The position numbers and the translations under genes were made by a program. The notes under the pieces are model-generated. The model was given only the letters and a program-made list of their open reading frames with translations, was not told the DNA's origin and searched no databases. A stretch of 64,000 bases of DNA from Synchiropus splendidus (Eukaryota; Chordata; Actinopteri; Syngnathiformes; Callionymidae). Positions within the stretch are counted from its first letter, which is position 1. Every line of letters begins with the position of its first letter. This document shows, piece after piece, positions 52,074 through 62,600 of the stretch. Location of the stretch: the NCBI RefSeq assembly GCF_027744825.2, contig NC_071335.1, forward strand, positions 32,253,501-32,317,500, in the 5' to 3' direction.

Positions 52074-54489
52074 CATTCAATAAATAAAATAAAAAAGTGC
52101 TTTGTGGTTGAAATTGAGCTATGTCTAATGCCAACCTGTACAGCTGAGCTCTGACATCAGAGCACTGGCAATGATCCGTTTAATGCCTAAGAATGTGGGA
52201 AAATCACCTGAAATGTTATTTTCTGTTATCGATTACAAGAGAAGAAAAAGCCGGCATTTAATTTCAACTGACAAGAAATATGAGCTGGTGATAAACCAGC
52301 TCTGAGACTGAGGCAGAAATGTTGAACTAAAACTGTGACAAATTGTTGTTTATAACAAAAAACCAAAAAAACCTAAATAAATAAACAGAGGAAGCACACT
52401 CTTGGCAGGAGTGTCTTCCACGATGATAGACGATGTTCACAACTGTAGCAAAGTAAAAGTACAAATCATTTCCATTATATATAGTGGTGTCAAACATTTT
52501 AGTCCCTAAAAAAAGACTTTCTCAAATGAAGTACAGATACTCAAAATCTGGACTCAAACACAGGAACAAGAACAACAAGCTTTCCGATTGGTTGGCTCTT
52601 CCTTTTCCCTCCCTAAACTCCACTTTCTTGCCAAGAACAGTACATGCTGCGGGTGTGTCTCAACATTTAGCTCCAGCAAAAGCCCAATTTTCTACCTCCA
52701 TCTATATGTGTTTTGAAAGCTTTTTCAGCTTCATCTTATACTCTCCACTTGTCTGGGACCATATCGAGTTTAAAGTTTGTTTGCTGTCGATACAAACTGA
52801 AATATTAAAAAAGATATTGGAAAGACTTCTTGCCTCAGGCGCTCTGAAGCAGCAGGATTCCTCAGATGACCCCTGACCTCAGGTTCCACGGGGCGCTGCT
52901 CCAAACTGACACAGCGATGTTTCCTCTGGTTGCAGTAAACAGCTGGCTGACACCTACCTCACTGGCTCCTGCGAAAAACATCAATGATGGAAAGTGAGAC
53001 TTCAGTGATTCAAGCAGTCGTTTTGACAGCAACTTTATACAAACAACCTCCTCTTTCTTTTGTTTACTGTGCAGGGATCCTTCTTCCTGTGTAGAACAAG
53101 ACAAACTGTTGGATAAATAACACTCATGCTTGGTGGACAAGTGAGTTTGACAGACCTTTATGAGGGAATATTTATTATTTATCATCACACGACTGCACTG
53201 TGTTGGTTAATATTGAACTGATGGATCTGAGCATCTGGAACAGCTTGAGAAGTCTTGCTTACATAGCAAAAGTTGAGTCTCATGTGCAGTTAAAGATGAA
53301 GAAAAGTATTGTTTGGGGCTTCTGTCAGTCAAAATGACCTGCTTTAACATATATTTAAGCTAAAATGACCCTTCATGTTCATGTATTAAGAAGCTATAAA
53401 CAATGAATTGTCAGATAAATGTCACACACCTGAGAGTAGTTCAAGGTTACATCTCCAAATCTTGGTCCATTAATTGGCAGCTCCACTGATGGCACATGAA
53501 ATATGAATAAATGAGTGGATGGAGTGAAAACAGAGTCTGTGGGGAGCTGAGCGAGCACTCTGGAGATGATATCTGTAGTCGGTGAATAATTGTGAGCAGA
53601 CGTCCATCTTCCTCTCCGCGGTCGCCAGAGAGCTTCATCGCGTTCTCACACAAGGTCAGGTCCACACAGCGGAGACACACACACACACACACACACAAAG
53701 AGAATATTGTTTGTTCCTTCTCCCTGAACATTAGGCGAGAATTGTGTGCCTTTCTCGCACAGATAACACCTTTTAATGCAGGTTTCCTTTTGCAGCATTT
53801 ATGTCATGAATGAAGTGACACAGTATCTCCACTGTGAAACTGAGCAGCCCTCACCTACTGCTGGACCTTCTGAACACATTAACCGAAGTTGTGAGGTGAC
53901 GTACTTCCACTTCTATCAAGAGTATTCATAAATTCATCGACGGAGAACTTTCCCTCACAGCGAGGGCTCAGTCGTGCTATTTAAGCCTCAGTAATTCCTC
54001 TCCATAGGAGGCGCTCATTTGCATGTGAGCAAAGCATCAGATGTGGCTGAGAAAGCCTGTAATCACTGAAGCAGCTTGGCTCGATAATCACATCCGCCGG
54101 GTCGGTGAGTAGAATTCAGCCGGATTCTCGGCTGATGCCGACTGTGGAGAGCCTTCTCCAGAGACAACAGCGCTTGTTTTTGAGTGACGGCAGAGATGTG
54201 GGAGTGAGATTGTACCTGGGCTGACGTGTTTATTCAGCATTAAAGCTACGCCTACGTATGTCAACTTCAACTACTTCCTTAAATAAAAAGCACTTGGCAA
54301 CAACAAAACATGTGCTGTTTATCAGATGGATTCATAACTATAACAATGTTAAAATGTAGTAGCAATAATAATAATAATTTATAGAAAATATATTCTGGTA
54401 GTTACTTCTATTATTACTCTTTACTTTTATTCATTTATTTTATTTTGTGGTTTATTTGTTTTTATTATTTTCTATTCTATTTTATTGTT
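52074..54489. other. Unassigned intergenic or intronic sequence
   Basis: Apart from the CA microsatellite, nothing is recognised. A 130-codon frame (52484-52876) and a 108-codon frame (52862-53188, minus) have no family resemblance. Confidence 0.4.
53674..53697. repeat. CA microsatellite
   Basis: A (AC)n run of about 12 units. Confidence 0.9.
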
Positions 54490-54595
54490 ATTATTAATAT
54501 TGTGTTTTGTTCATTATTGCAAGATGTATCCAAGCACTTTTCTACTTGGTGGGATCCTCACTGACCTTGGCAATAGAGCTGATTCTGATTCTGGT
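54490..54595 (+). repeat. Dispersed retroposon tail, copy 2 (inverted)
   Basis: It contains AAGCACTTTTCTACTTGGTG, GGATCCTCACTGAC and GATTCTGATTCTGGTT, the reverse complement of the blocks at 5742-5830. Confidence 0.45.
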
Positions 54596-55777
54596 TGTTG
54601 CCTCTGTGACTCGGGGACTTGTACCAGCAAAGGTGTGGAAAAGTTTAATGAAAATTTCCACCTCACTTGCTTGCCCTTGTATTTCAGCAACAAAACTGCA
54701 TTTCACTTGTGTTTCACTAAAGAAAAGAGGAGCCAGAAATTTTATATATATATATATTATTTTATTTCTGTTTTCTCTCATGCATAAAAGCACCTTTAAA
54801 ATACAGTCTCACCGTCAAAGTGGCGATGGTTTGCGATTACCTTCCATCCATTCGTCCATATGCGCTCAGACGGAGCGTGACGCTGCTTCAAAAAACGGGA
54901 TTAAAGCGCGAGCCAAGTGGAGGACGGTGTTTTTCGATTGAGCAACAGCACCCTCCTTTGGACAGTATTGTTACTACAATATAAAAAAAGAACTGACGTA
55001 GCGGTGGAATTTCGTCCCTGAGTCTGAACTGTCGTATCAGGAGCCTCAAGTCAAAGCGTGTTGTGGAGTGGATCGGCGCTTCCAAGGAAAAAGATGGAGC
55101 TGGTTTGACACGCGCTTCCTGAAGATTAGCAGCTTGAGATCAAAAACCTGAAGCAAAACGCTGCGACTCGCCTGTTGTTTCTGTGTCCTTGTGTGAACCG
55201 ACGGAACTCTCTGCTCTAAAGTCTCTTCAGCCTTTTTGCAACTATTGTAACGCGATGTCAGATCATTTTGAAATCGAGAGCGCCACCAACTGAACTCACT
55301 GGCCAACTACACCTTCAAATAAATAAATAAATATTTAAATAAATCTCGAAAGGGTCTCTAAAGGAACAGTTGCATAACTGAGATTAAGGAGATTTAAAAA
55401 AAAAAAATCATGAATGATAGAAAAAGGCAAGTAAAAATGGTATTTATATTTTTTCTGTATATATTTGTGAAATACTAATACAACAACAATTGGATCATTC
55501 ATATTTAATTTGCCGAAAATATTGGTAGGGTTAGGTTTGGGTAATCTTCACATATTGATCTTCATCAAGCTATTCTGCTTTTATATATGATTATAATGGA
55601 TACTGTTGTAGCTTCATATTGGCATTGCAATTACACATTTGAAGGTGCTGGATGTTACACAAAAAATAGCATCTTTTGGATAGGAACTATTGGACCTTAA
55701 AAGTGACCCACTCATCATGAATCTCACTAAAAAGGCCTTTTTTAATGAAAAAGACAAGTGGTTGAAGCCATCGTGAC

Positions 55778-55783
55778 TTTATT
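55778..55783 (-). terminator. Polyadenylation signal of ependymin-like copy A
   Basis: An AATAAA hexamer on the minus strand lies about 36 bp past the stop codon of copy A, implying a very short 3' UTR. The same hexamer sits at the same distance in copy B. Confidence 0.6.
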
Positions 55784-55818
55784 CTGAATCATCCGGGGCC
55801 AACATGGATGCTCTCCTG

Positions 55819-57949
55819 TCACTTCATGCCCTTGGCCTCTCGGACCAGAGACTTCAGAGCGGTCAGCATGGTCTCAGGGGCGTCCGACTCCTCCAGCTTG
55901 GCTTTGCGGCAGAAGAATGGAAGGATATAATCCCCAGGGTCCACGGTGCCAAGCACCCAGTTGAAGGTGCTGTAACATGAAGACAGTGAGGAGTTAGAAG
56001 ACAAAGAGGTGGACACATCAGCTCAGCCCTGGTCTCCAGTCCGTCACACAGACAGACAACTTCCTGCATCAAACCTGGGCTGTGGGAGGAAAGCAGAGTG
56101 TCTGGTGCAAACCTACAGTTAAGACATCCAGCCCAATCCAAATGCAGGGATTCCTCCAGGAGGAGCTGCTACATGGCATTGTGTGTCAACATGAGACCCA
56201 CCTGATCGTATGCCATCCCTCCTCAGGGGTGAAGATGGAGTAAGCCACTGGGATGCAGCCGACCTCTGTGAAGACAAACGTGTATAGGGCTGGAGAGCGG
56301 AGAAAGGAAGAAGGTGACAGCATTAGTTCCAACAGAGACAGAGACTCAACATTTATCTGACACGGTTGTTACTCCAAAACAGAGCTGGTAAAGAGCCATA
56401 CTTTAGTGTCTCTGAGTAGTAGCAGTAGTACTCCTATAATCCTAATACTTTATTCATTCTCCTTCACATTGCATTGACTTTAAAGTTCTTATTATGGTCC
56501 ACAAACATGCTCCTACGTTATATTTACATTAATGATTTATAGAATATGATTCTTTTTTTTTTTACATTTCGAAAAATACCCAAAAAATAAAAACTGAATT
56601 CCTTTTTGCCGTTCGGATCATTTACACGCAGCAGACACCTGGATCTATTGCAGTAGAGTTTGTGTTTGGCCTGCAACTTGGACTGGTCTGAGTTTAACAT
56701 TTTGAAAATGGAAGGGAGAATTCATCCAAAAAGACGAAAGAAAGGAAAAGAATGACACGACAGATGAAGACATATTGGCTCTCACCGTTGCCTGGCAGCG
56801 TGCCAAACCAGTTGTTGACCAGCACTCCCATGCCGAAGCTGGAGGAGGAGCCCATGACCACCTGACCCAACAGCTGGGCGTCTTCAGGGACACGCATGGG
56901 TTGGAAGGTTGCGTTCAGTCGCTTCATCCTGCAGGAGAACGTCCTCCAGTTGATTTCATACATGACTTTCTGAAAAGGAACCATTCCACCATGTAACAGG
57001 GGACTCAGACTCGGACTTGGGAGGCGTGTCTCACCTTGCCAAAGAGCAGCACCCGCTGAATGGGCGAGGTTCCATTTCCTGTCAGGTTTGACACGGACAT
57101 CTTCACCCTCTGACCGAAAGCATCGTAGGACATGGTTCCTGTCGACGCCATGAGTCCATCATCAGACATCTGAAGAGAGGTGAAAGCAGTCATGACTGAC
57201 AGGGTTACAAAAGGAAGTCTGGAGATCAGAGTGTGTTTTGAGTTCAGACAGACTCACCGTCGTGAAGCCTCCATGCAGCAGAGGGGGAGACACTGTGCTC
57301 AAGAAGGAGTCAGAGTCAGCTTTGACAGTGGAGGTGGAAGCACATATCTGCCTGTTGTGCTCGTGTTCATAAGGAATCATGCAATTTCAGATCAGAATAT
57401 TCTGATTCCTTTATTTTGAATATGTCTCATATCTTTACCACAGAATGGCAAGCCACAACCTAACCACATGACACAGCCAACCAATCGCTGTATTGCGTTA
57501 ATATGATGCGCTTTTAATTATTAATCTTCCGACTTCTAACCGACTTTAATTCACAAAAAAATTCAAAAGGATTAAGGTAAGAAAAAGGTTTAAATACATA
57601 CTTTGAATTCAAAAGCCGCGCTATTTTCAAACATTAAATGTAACTGTCGAACAAATATTTAAAACCAGACAAAAGAAAATAAGAGATAATGAATTGCTTA
57701 AACTAATTTTTACGCACATTAGTAACAGAAATAGAAAAGTACATTTGCAAAGTCAGATTTAGCTGTTAACTGTTTAGAAGCCACAGTGAAGGCAAACTGA
57801 ATAAAGACATATTTAAAAGATTCATCATGAAGATTTTCCCTTGAGCGTTTCCTCTTGAGTGATCGATGCTCACCACAGGGTTTGGGGGCCTGAGCAGCAC
57901 AGACGGCCACCAACAGGGCCAGCAAAGACAACACGCCGGTGGTCTTCAT
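55819..57949 (-). CDS. Ependymin-like secreted glycoprotein, tandem copy A (six coding exons)
   Basis: The coding exons on the minus strand are 57874-57949, 57258-57292, 57035-57169, 56786-56969, 56202-56289 and 55819-55969. All introns are GT-AG and the reading frame stays open, giving 222 residues, the usual ependymin size. Residues 1 to about 20 (MKTTGVLSLLALLVAVCAAQ) form a signal peptide, so the product should be secreted. Four cysteines fall where the family has them: APKPC near residue 25, FSC in exon 4, GCIP in exon 5 and FFC in exon 6. Sequons NLT and NGT (exon 3) and NAT (exon 4) predict N-glycosylation. Ependymins are secreted, calcium-binding glycoproteins, first known from fish cerebrospinal fluid, and related members occur in other tissues. 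Which paralogue (epd, epdl1 or epdl2) this is cannot be decided here. The family call rests on remembered family features, not on an alignment. No break or premature stop is seen. Confidence 0.87.
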
Positions 57950-58110
57950 CCTGAGGCGCTGGGAGAGGAGTCTGGTCTGGTGCGCTGAGGCGCTGCAGCT
58001 GATATAGCTGGCTGCACATGGAGCTTTCTCACAGCTGGTACAACAATGAGCAGAGCCAAGGCAGATAAGGTGGCTCCACTGTGGCATGGAGCTACAAACT
58101 ATTTCAGTTC
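57950..58110 (-). promoter_or_regulatory. Candidate proximal promoter of ependymin-like copy A
   Basis: The sequence just upstream of the start codon is nearly identical to that of copy B. It holds a TATA-like CTATATC at 58001-58007 (minus strand), about 52 bp before the ATG, and a GATA-type CTTATCT box at 58063-58069. Both occur at the same distances in copy B. The transcription start is not visible; a start near 57970-57975 would fit the TATA-like site. Confidence 0.45.
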
Positions 58111-58659
58111 CAATACAGTCACGTGCCGTGGAGGTGAGAAGATGGTCACGACATGAACCACCTGAAAGACCCTGCTCTGGGGGAGGAGCTGAAAAGGGCC
58201 CTGAGACTAGTGAATTCACATCCTGGACAGTGAACAACAACTGTCCCACACTTCACTCATCCTCATTGAACTGGAAGATCACTGTAATGGTGAGCTTTGG
58301 TGCTGTTTGTCAAAAGATAAGAGTGACTTGGGAAAATGATCAGCTGGGCTTCCTGACGCCTCTCAGATACAACAGAGGCGGTGCAACTATACTAACAATA
58401 TGGGAGGAAACCAGAGTGCCAGGCGCTCTTCATTTTAAAATAGAGAGCCTAACCACACTTGTATGACAAGATGAACATATTTATATTGAATATGTCAAAA
58501 ATATGTCTCAGGTTTGAGCAGTCTTCACTTATCTCATTCACCGTAGCAATAAAACTATTCTGTTTCTGATCTTATATATGAAGAAAACTGTTGTAGCTTG
58601 ATATTGAAATTGCAATTACACATTTGAAGTTGCTGGATATTAAAGAATTTGATGCAACT

Positions 58660-59550
58660 TCAAAAACATATTTCTTTAATCCTCTCTCAAACGGATACAG
58701 TTCATTGATCCATCTGTTGTGATGCTTGCTTTATGTCCTCTACAGGCCACCATAGGCTAGGACTTCTGCGCTTCTTTCTTTGCGGCTCGATCTAAGAACG
58801 TTGTTGAGGAACATGTTGAGCATGCAGACTGTACTGTTTAACCTTCTTCTCAGTTTCTTCACACATTCAGTGTGTAGCCTCTGAACCTGTCACATCACAG
58901 CTCCCGCCATTTTGTTTCAGTATAGACGCGCATTTTGACCTGTTGTGCAAGACGTTAACTTCATCATGATTCTGGAGCTGGTGTCAACAACATGGTGCCC
59001 ATAGGCACCAGGTAGCCTGCGCAAAAATAAAATAAATAAATAAAAATAATAATTCGAATTTTCATGAAAATTCTTCTTAGAGAACATAACATGTTTATTA
59101 CATGAAAATTCTTCTTAAGAAGCTCTAAGAAGAATTTTCATGTAATAAACATGTTATTATGTTCGATTTTTGTGATTCCCTTTTTGAGACCAGTATTTGA
59201 GAGGAATATCATTTATCATCCATTGTTTATCGTGATTTCAGAAGTGTGTACCGAACCGATGGTCACACAGTTGGAGTTATGTTTATCCAATTGTAAGTTG
59301 GACTTTTGACTTCTTTCATGCATGTTCTAAGGAAGCTTGCGCCCTCTAGCTAATGCTAGCCCACCTTGAAGATTGACTCAAGTTAACAATGTGCAACTGA
59401 TGAACAATTTGTTTGACCTTTAGCTTTTCTTACGGGTGAATAATGCGTAGAATTTCTTTCAGGTTGCAAAATGTATTGAGTCAGTGCAGCAGTTTTCCTC
59501 TTGTCAGCAGTCGCAGCTTTCATAAGCTGATGTTGACTTCACTGAGCAGC
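58660..59550. other. Extra intergenic block between the two ependymin-like genes
   Basis: Unit A has only a few bases between its shared downstream block and its gene end, while unit B has about 0.9 kb here. The block holds A-rich TAAA repeats (59025-59050), a perfect hairpin (59088-59155) and otherwise unrecognised sequence. No exon was recognised. Confidence 0.5.
59088..59155. repeat. Perfect 30-bp inverted repeat (hairpin)
   Basis: The arms at 59088-59117 and 59126-59155 are exact reverse complements separated by 8 bp. The left arm begins AACATGTTTATTACATGAAA. With a 3-nt bulge the pairing extends outward through GAACAT/ATGTTC. A third partial copy of the arm (TCATGAAAATTCTTCTTAG) lies just to the left at about 59062-59080. 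Confidence 0.85.
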
Positions 59551-59636
59551 CAGTTATAGGAGCTTAAAAGTGACCCACTCATCATGAAAAAGGCCCTTTT
59601 TAAATGAAAAAGACAAGTGGTTGAAGCCATCGTGAC

Positions 59637-59642
59637 TTTATT
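59637..59642 (-). terminator. Polyadenylation signal of ependymin-like copy B
   Basis: An AATAAA hexamer on the minus strand lies about 36 bp past the stop of copy B, matching copy A in position and surrounding sequence. Confidence 0.6.
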
Positions 59643-59677
59643 CTGAATCATCCGGGGCCAACATGGATGCTCTCCTG

Positions 59678-62432
59678 TCACTTCATGCCCTTGGCCTCTC
59701 GGACCAGAGACTTCAGAGCGGTCAGCATGGTCTCAGGGGCGTCCGACTCCTCCAGCTTGGCTTTGCGGCAGAAGAAGGGAGGGATAAAAACCCCAGGGTC
59801 CACGGTGCCAAGCACCCAGTTGAAGGTGCTGTAACATGAAGACAGTGAGGAGTTAGAAGACAAAGAGGTGGACACATCAGCTCAGTCCTGGTCTCCAGTC
59901 CGTCACACAGACAGACAACTTCCTGCATCAAACCTGGGCTGTGGGAGGAAAGCAGAGTGTCCTACAGTCAAGACGTCCAAAGATAGAGCCCAATCCAAAC
60001 ATAGGGTTTCCTCCTGGACTTCTAATGTCAACTCATCCACATGAGACCCACCTGAGCATATTCCATCCCTCCTCAGGGGTGTAGATGGAGTAAGTCAGTG
60101 GGATGCAGCCAACCTCTGTGAAGACAAATGTGTATCGGGCTGGAGAGAAGAAGAAGGGTGACAGCATTAGTTACAATTCTTTCACTCTCCGACCCGTCTG
60201 ACGACAGTATTTTACTCTCAAAAGAGACAGAGACTCAACGTTTATTTGACATACTTGAGGTTCTCTGAGCAGCCACCATCTTCCACTGTAGTGAGGTCAC
60301 TGATCTCTGAATGAGGTGAATTTATTTTTTAAACACACCGTCCTGTACAGAGATGTGATGCCATCTACTCATCACAAGAAGGTCTGCTGAGCTGCAGTAG
60401 AGGCAGGGAACCTCTGAGGTTGTGAATTATTGAACTGCATTGCTGTCTTTCTTTTATACGTCTAATGAATGGGGTTTCATTCCCCTTCACCTCTCAGCCC
60501 TGAAGTAGAGATCAGGAGATGGACCTGGCTGTGTTTTCAGTTCCAAGGTACATGTCAGTTGCCTTTAAAGTTCTTATTATGGTCCGTAAATATGCGTCGA
60601 GGTCGACTTGAAAGATGAAGACATATTGGCTCTCACCGTTGCCTGGCAGCGTGCCAAACCAGTTGTTGACCAGCACTCCCATGCCGAAGCTGGAGGAGGA
60701 GCCCATGACCACCTGAGCCAACAGCTGAGCGTCCTCAGGGACACGCATGGGTTGGAAGGTTGCATTCAGCGGCTTCATCCTGCAGGAGAACGTCCTCCAG
60801 TTGATTTCATACATGATTTTCTGAAATGGAACCATTCCACAATGTAACAGGGGACTCAGACTCGGACTTGGGAGGCGTGTCTCACCTTGCCAAAGAGCAG
60901 CACACGGTCAATGGGCGAGGTTACATTTCCTGTCAGGCTCATCATTGTCATATGCACCCTCTGACTGAAAGCATCGTAGGACATGGTTCCCGTCGACCCC
61001 ATGAGTCCATCATCAGACATCTGAAGAGAGGCAGATGTTTATTTCAAGCCCACGTCAAACAACTTGGTCTGAGGGACCAAAAAGTGGCAGAGAGAAGTCC
61101 ATTGCCAGTCGTCTTCAGAAGGTCTCTGATCATGCAACTCTCAGTCATTCCTCCTCGCTATTGTTCATCTTCTCTGGCAAATTTCCACCACACCATCTTG
61201 TACCTCAACTCTCAGCTTTGCCGGGAAGAGAACGCGGGCATCTTCACTTGCTCCTCTCTGTCTTCACAGACCTGTGGCAGAATGTAGCCCTGGTATCACC
61301 ATGGATGGTGAGGTTCCTTGAGAACCTTGAGTCTCCTCACTTCCTGCTGAGAGCTCACCGGGATGGGCCGTGGTCTTGTGTTGCTTTCCAAGTGGGCAAC
61401 TCTCTCCTCTTGTTGACTTTTCACTTCACTGTCACCATCTTGGACTCCACTATCATACCTTCTCTGTTCTCCATGATGAGCCTGCTTATGTCTGACTCCT
61501 CCGGACTCCCCATGATCTCATCTGACAGGCCTCCCTCCAGTCCTGGTCAGTCTCCACCACTTGTGGAGTCGTTGCACTTGGTGTCTTCTCCTTTGACATG
61601 CCCACGATGACCCACAGTTTTCTCTGTTGTTTCCCCTCCCAGAGTCTTCAGCAGCCTCTTCTTTACTTAACTGAACCTTTCTTTTTAGTGATATACCGTC
61701 GTGGTAGTTCAGGAGGTGAAAGATGTCATGAGTGACCGGGTCAAGAATGGAAGTCTGGAGATCAGAAATATCAGAGTGTAGTTTGAGTTCAGGCAGACTC
61801 ACCGTCGTGAAGCCTCCATGCAGCAGAGGGGGAGACACTGTGGACAAGAAGAAGTCAGAGTCAGCTTGTGGTTGAATCATATGTCTGTTGTTCTCACGTG
61901 TTCATAAGGAATCCAGCTTTAGATCAAAATATTCTGAGACAAAAATGGAATAAAAAAGCCTAATCTTAATCGTATTAATGGAAAATACTCAGATTAACTT
62001 CTGATATAACAAGAGACAAACTGAATTTTTTTTTTTTTCCTGAAACATTGTTTTAAATAAGACAGAAATATATATTTTACTGACAAGCAAGTATTTAAAT
62101 ACATATTTTGAATCCAAAAGTTGCACTATTTTCAAATATTAAATGTAACTGTCGAACAAATATGCCAGACAAAAGAAAATAAGAGATAATGAATCGTTAA
62201 AAACAAGTGGCAGAAATAGAATTGTAAAATGATTTTATATATATATGACATATATTTTAAATCTGCAAATGTTAAGAATGCACAGTAAAATGGCAACCGG
62301 AATAACAGAAAACATAATGAGCAAATTAATATTTTAGCGTCACTGAGGCGACTCACCACAGGGTTTGGGGGCCTGAGCAGCACAGACGGCCACCAACAGG
62401 GCCAGCAAAGACAACACGCCGGTGGTCTTCAT
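59678..62432 (-). CDS. Ependymin-like secreted glycoprotein, tandem copy B (six coding exons)
   Basis: The coding exons on the minus strand are 62357-62432, 61803-61837, 60886-61020, 60637-60820, 60052-60139 and 59678-59828. Exon lengths and intron phases are identical to copy A, and the product is also 222 residues. The signal peptide and exon 2 match copy A exactly. I count 22 replacements: 9 in exon 3, 3 in exon 4, 7 in exon 5 and 3 in exon 6. All four cysteines are kept. The first exon 3 sequon (NLT in A) is lost as SLT, while the second remains as NVT and the exon 4 NAT remains. Intron 2 is 782 bp against 88 bp in copy A because of an insertion. The intact frame and splice sites suggest a working gene rather than a pseudogene. 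The role is inferred from the family: a secreted extracellular glycoprotein. Confidence 0.87.
61032..61716. mobile_element. 685-bp insertion in intron 2 of ependymin-like copy B
   Basis: Intron 2 of copy A is 88 bp and aligns with the two ends of the 782-bp intron in copy B. The extra block is bracketed by GAGG (61028-61031 and 61713-61716), which could be a 4-bp target duplication. Read on the minus strand, it ends with a GAAATAAACATCTG stretch containing AATAAA, but has no poly(A) tail. No transposase or known family was recognised. A 191-codon plus-strand frame inside it (61035-61610) resembles no protein I know. Confidence 0.45.
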
Positions 62433-62600
62433 CCTGAGGCGCTGGGAGAGGAGTCTGGTCTGGTGCGCTGAGACGCTGCAGCTGATATAGCTGGCTACAC
62501 ATGGAGCTTTCTCACAGCTGATCCAATATTGAATGTAACCAAGACAGATAAGAGCGTTGCACTGTGGCATGGAGCTACAAACAATTTCAGTTCCTGTCAC
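62433..62600 (-). promoter_or_regulatory. Candidate proximal promoter of ependymin-like copy B
   Basis: This is the counterpart of the copy A promoter. It has a TATA-like CTATATC at 62484-62490 and CTTATCT at 62546-62552, with spacing to the ATG equal to that in copy A. The shared stretch runs at least to the ATGGAGCTACAAAC-type sequence near 62570-62583. Farther upstream the copies share only partial blocks. Confidence 0.45.

Larger units (their letters stand above)
55540..58520 (-). repeat. Tandem segmental duplication, unit A
   Basis: This unit carries ependymin-like copy A with both flanks. The downstream flank at about 55545-55665 (TGTTGTAGCTT, CAATTACACATTTGAAG) reappears at 58530-58650. 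The upstream flank at about 58270-58500 (TGGTGAGCTTTGGTGCTG, GATAAGAGTGACTTGGG) reappears at 62780-63090. The repeat is head-to-tail and the boundaries are approximate, judged by eye. Confidence 0.75.

Noticed and set aside
56694..56984. Unspliced reading of exon 4 of copy A into intron 4
   Set aside because: The donor site at 56785 fits the frame and the exon order of both copies, so the read-through tail is intronic.
57719..58249. 176-codon minus-strand frame spanning exon 1 of ependymin-like copy A
   Set aside because: Only the part from the ATG at 57949 to the donor at 57874 is coding; the upstream extension is promoter and the downstream part is intron 1.
61035..61610. 191-codon plus-strand frame
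   Set aside because: It lies wholly in the intron 2 insertion of copy B, antisense to the gene, with no recognisable protein features.
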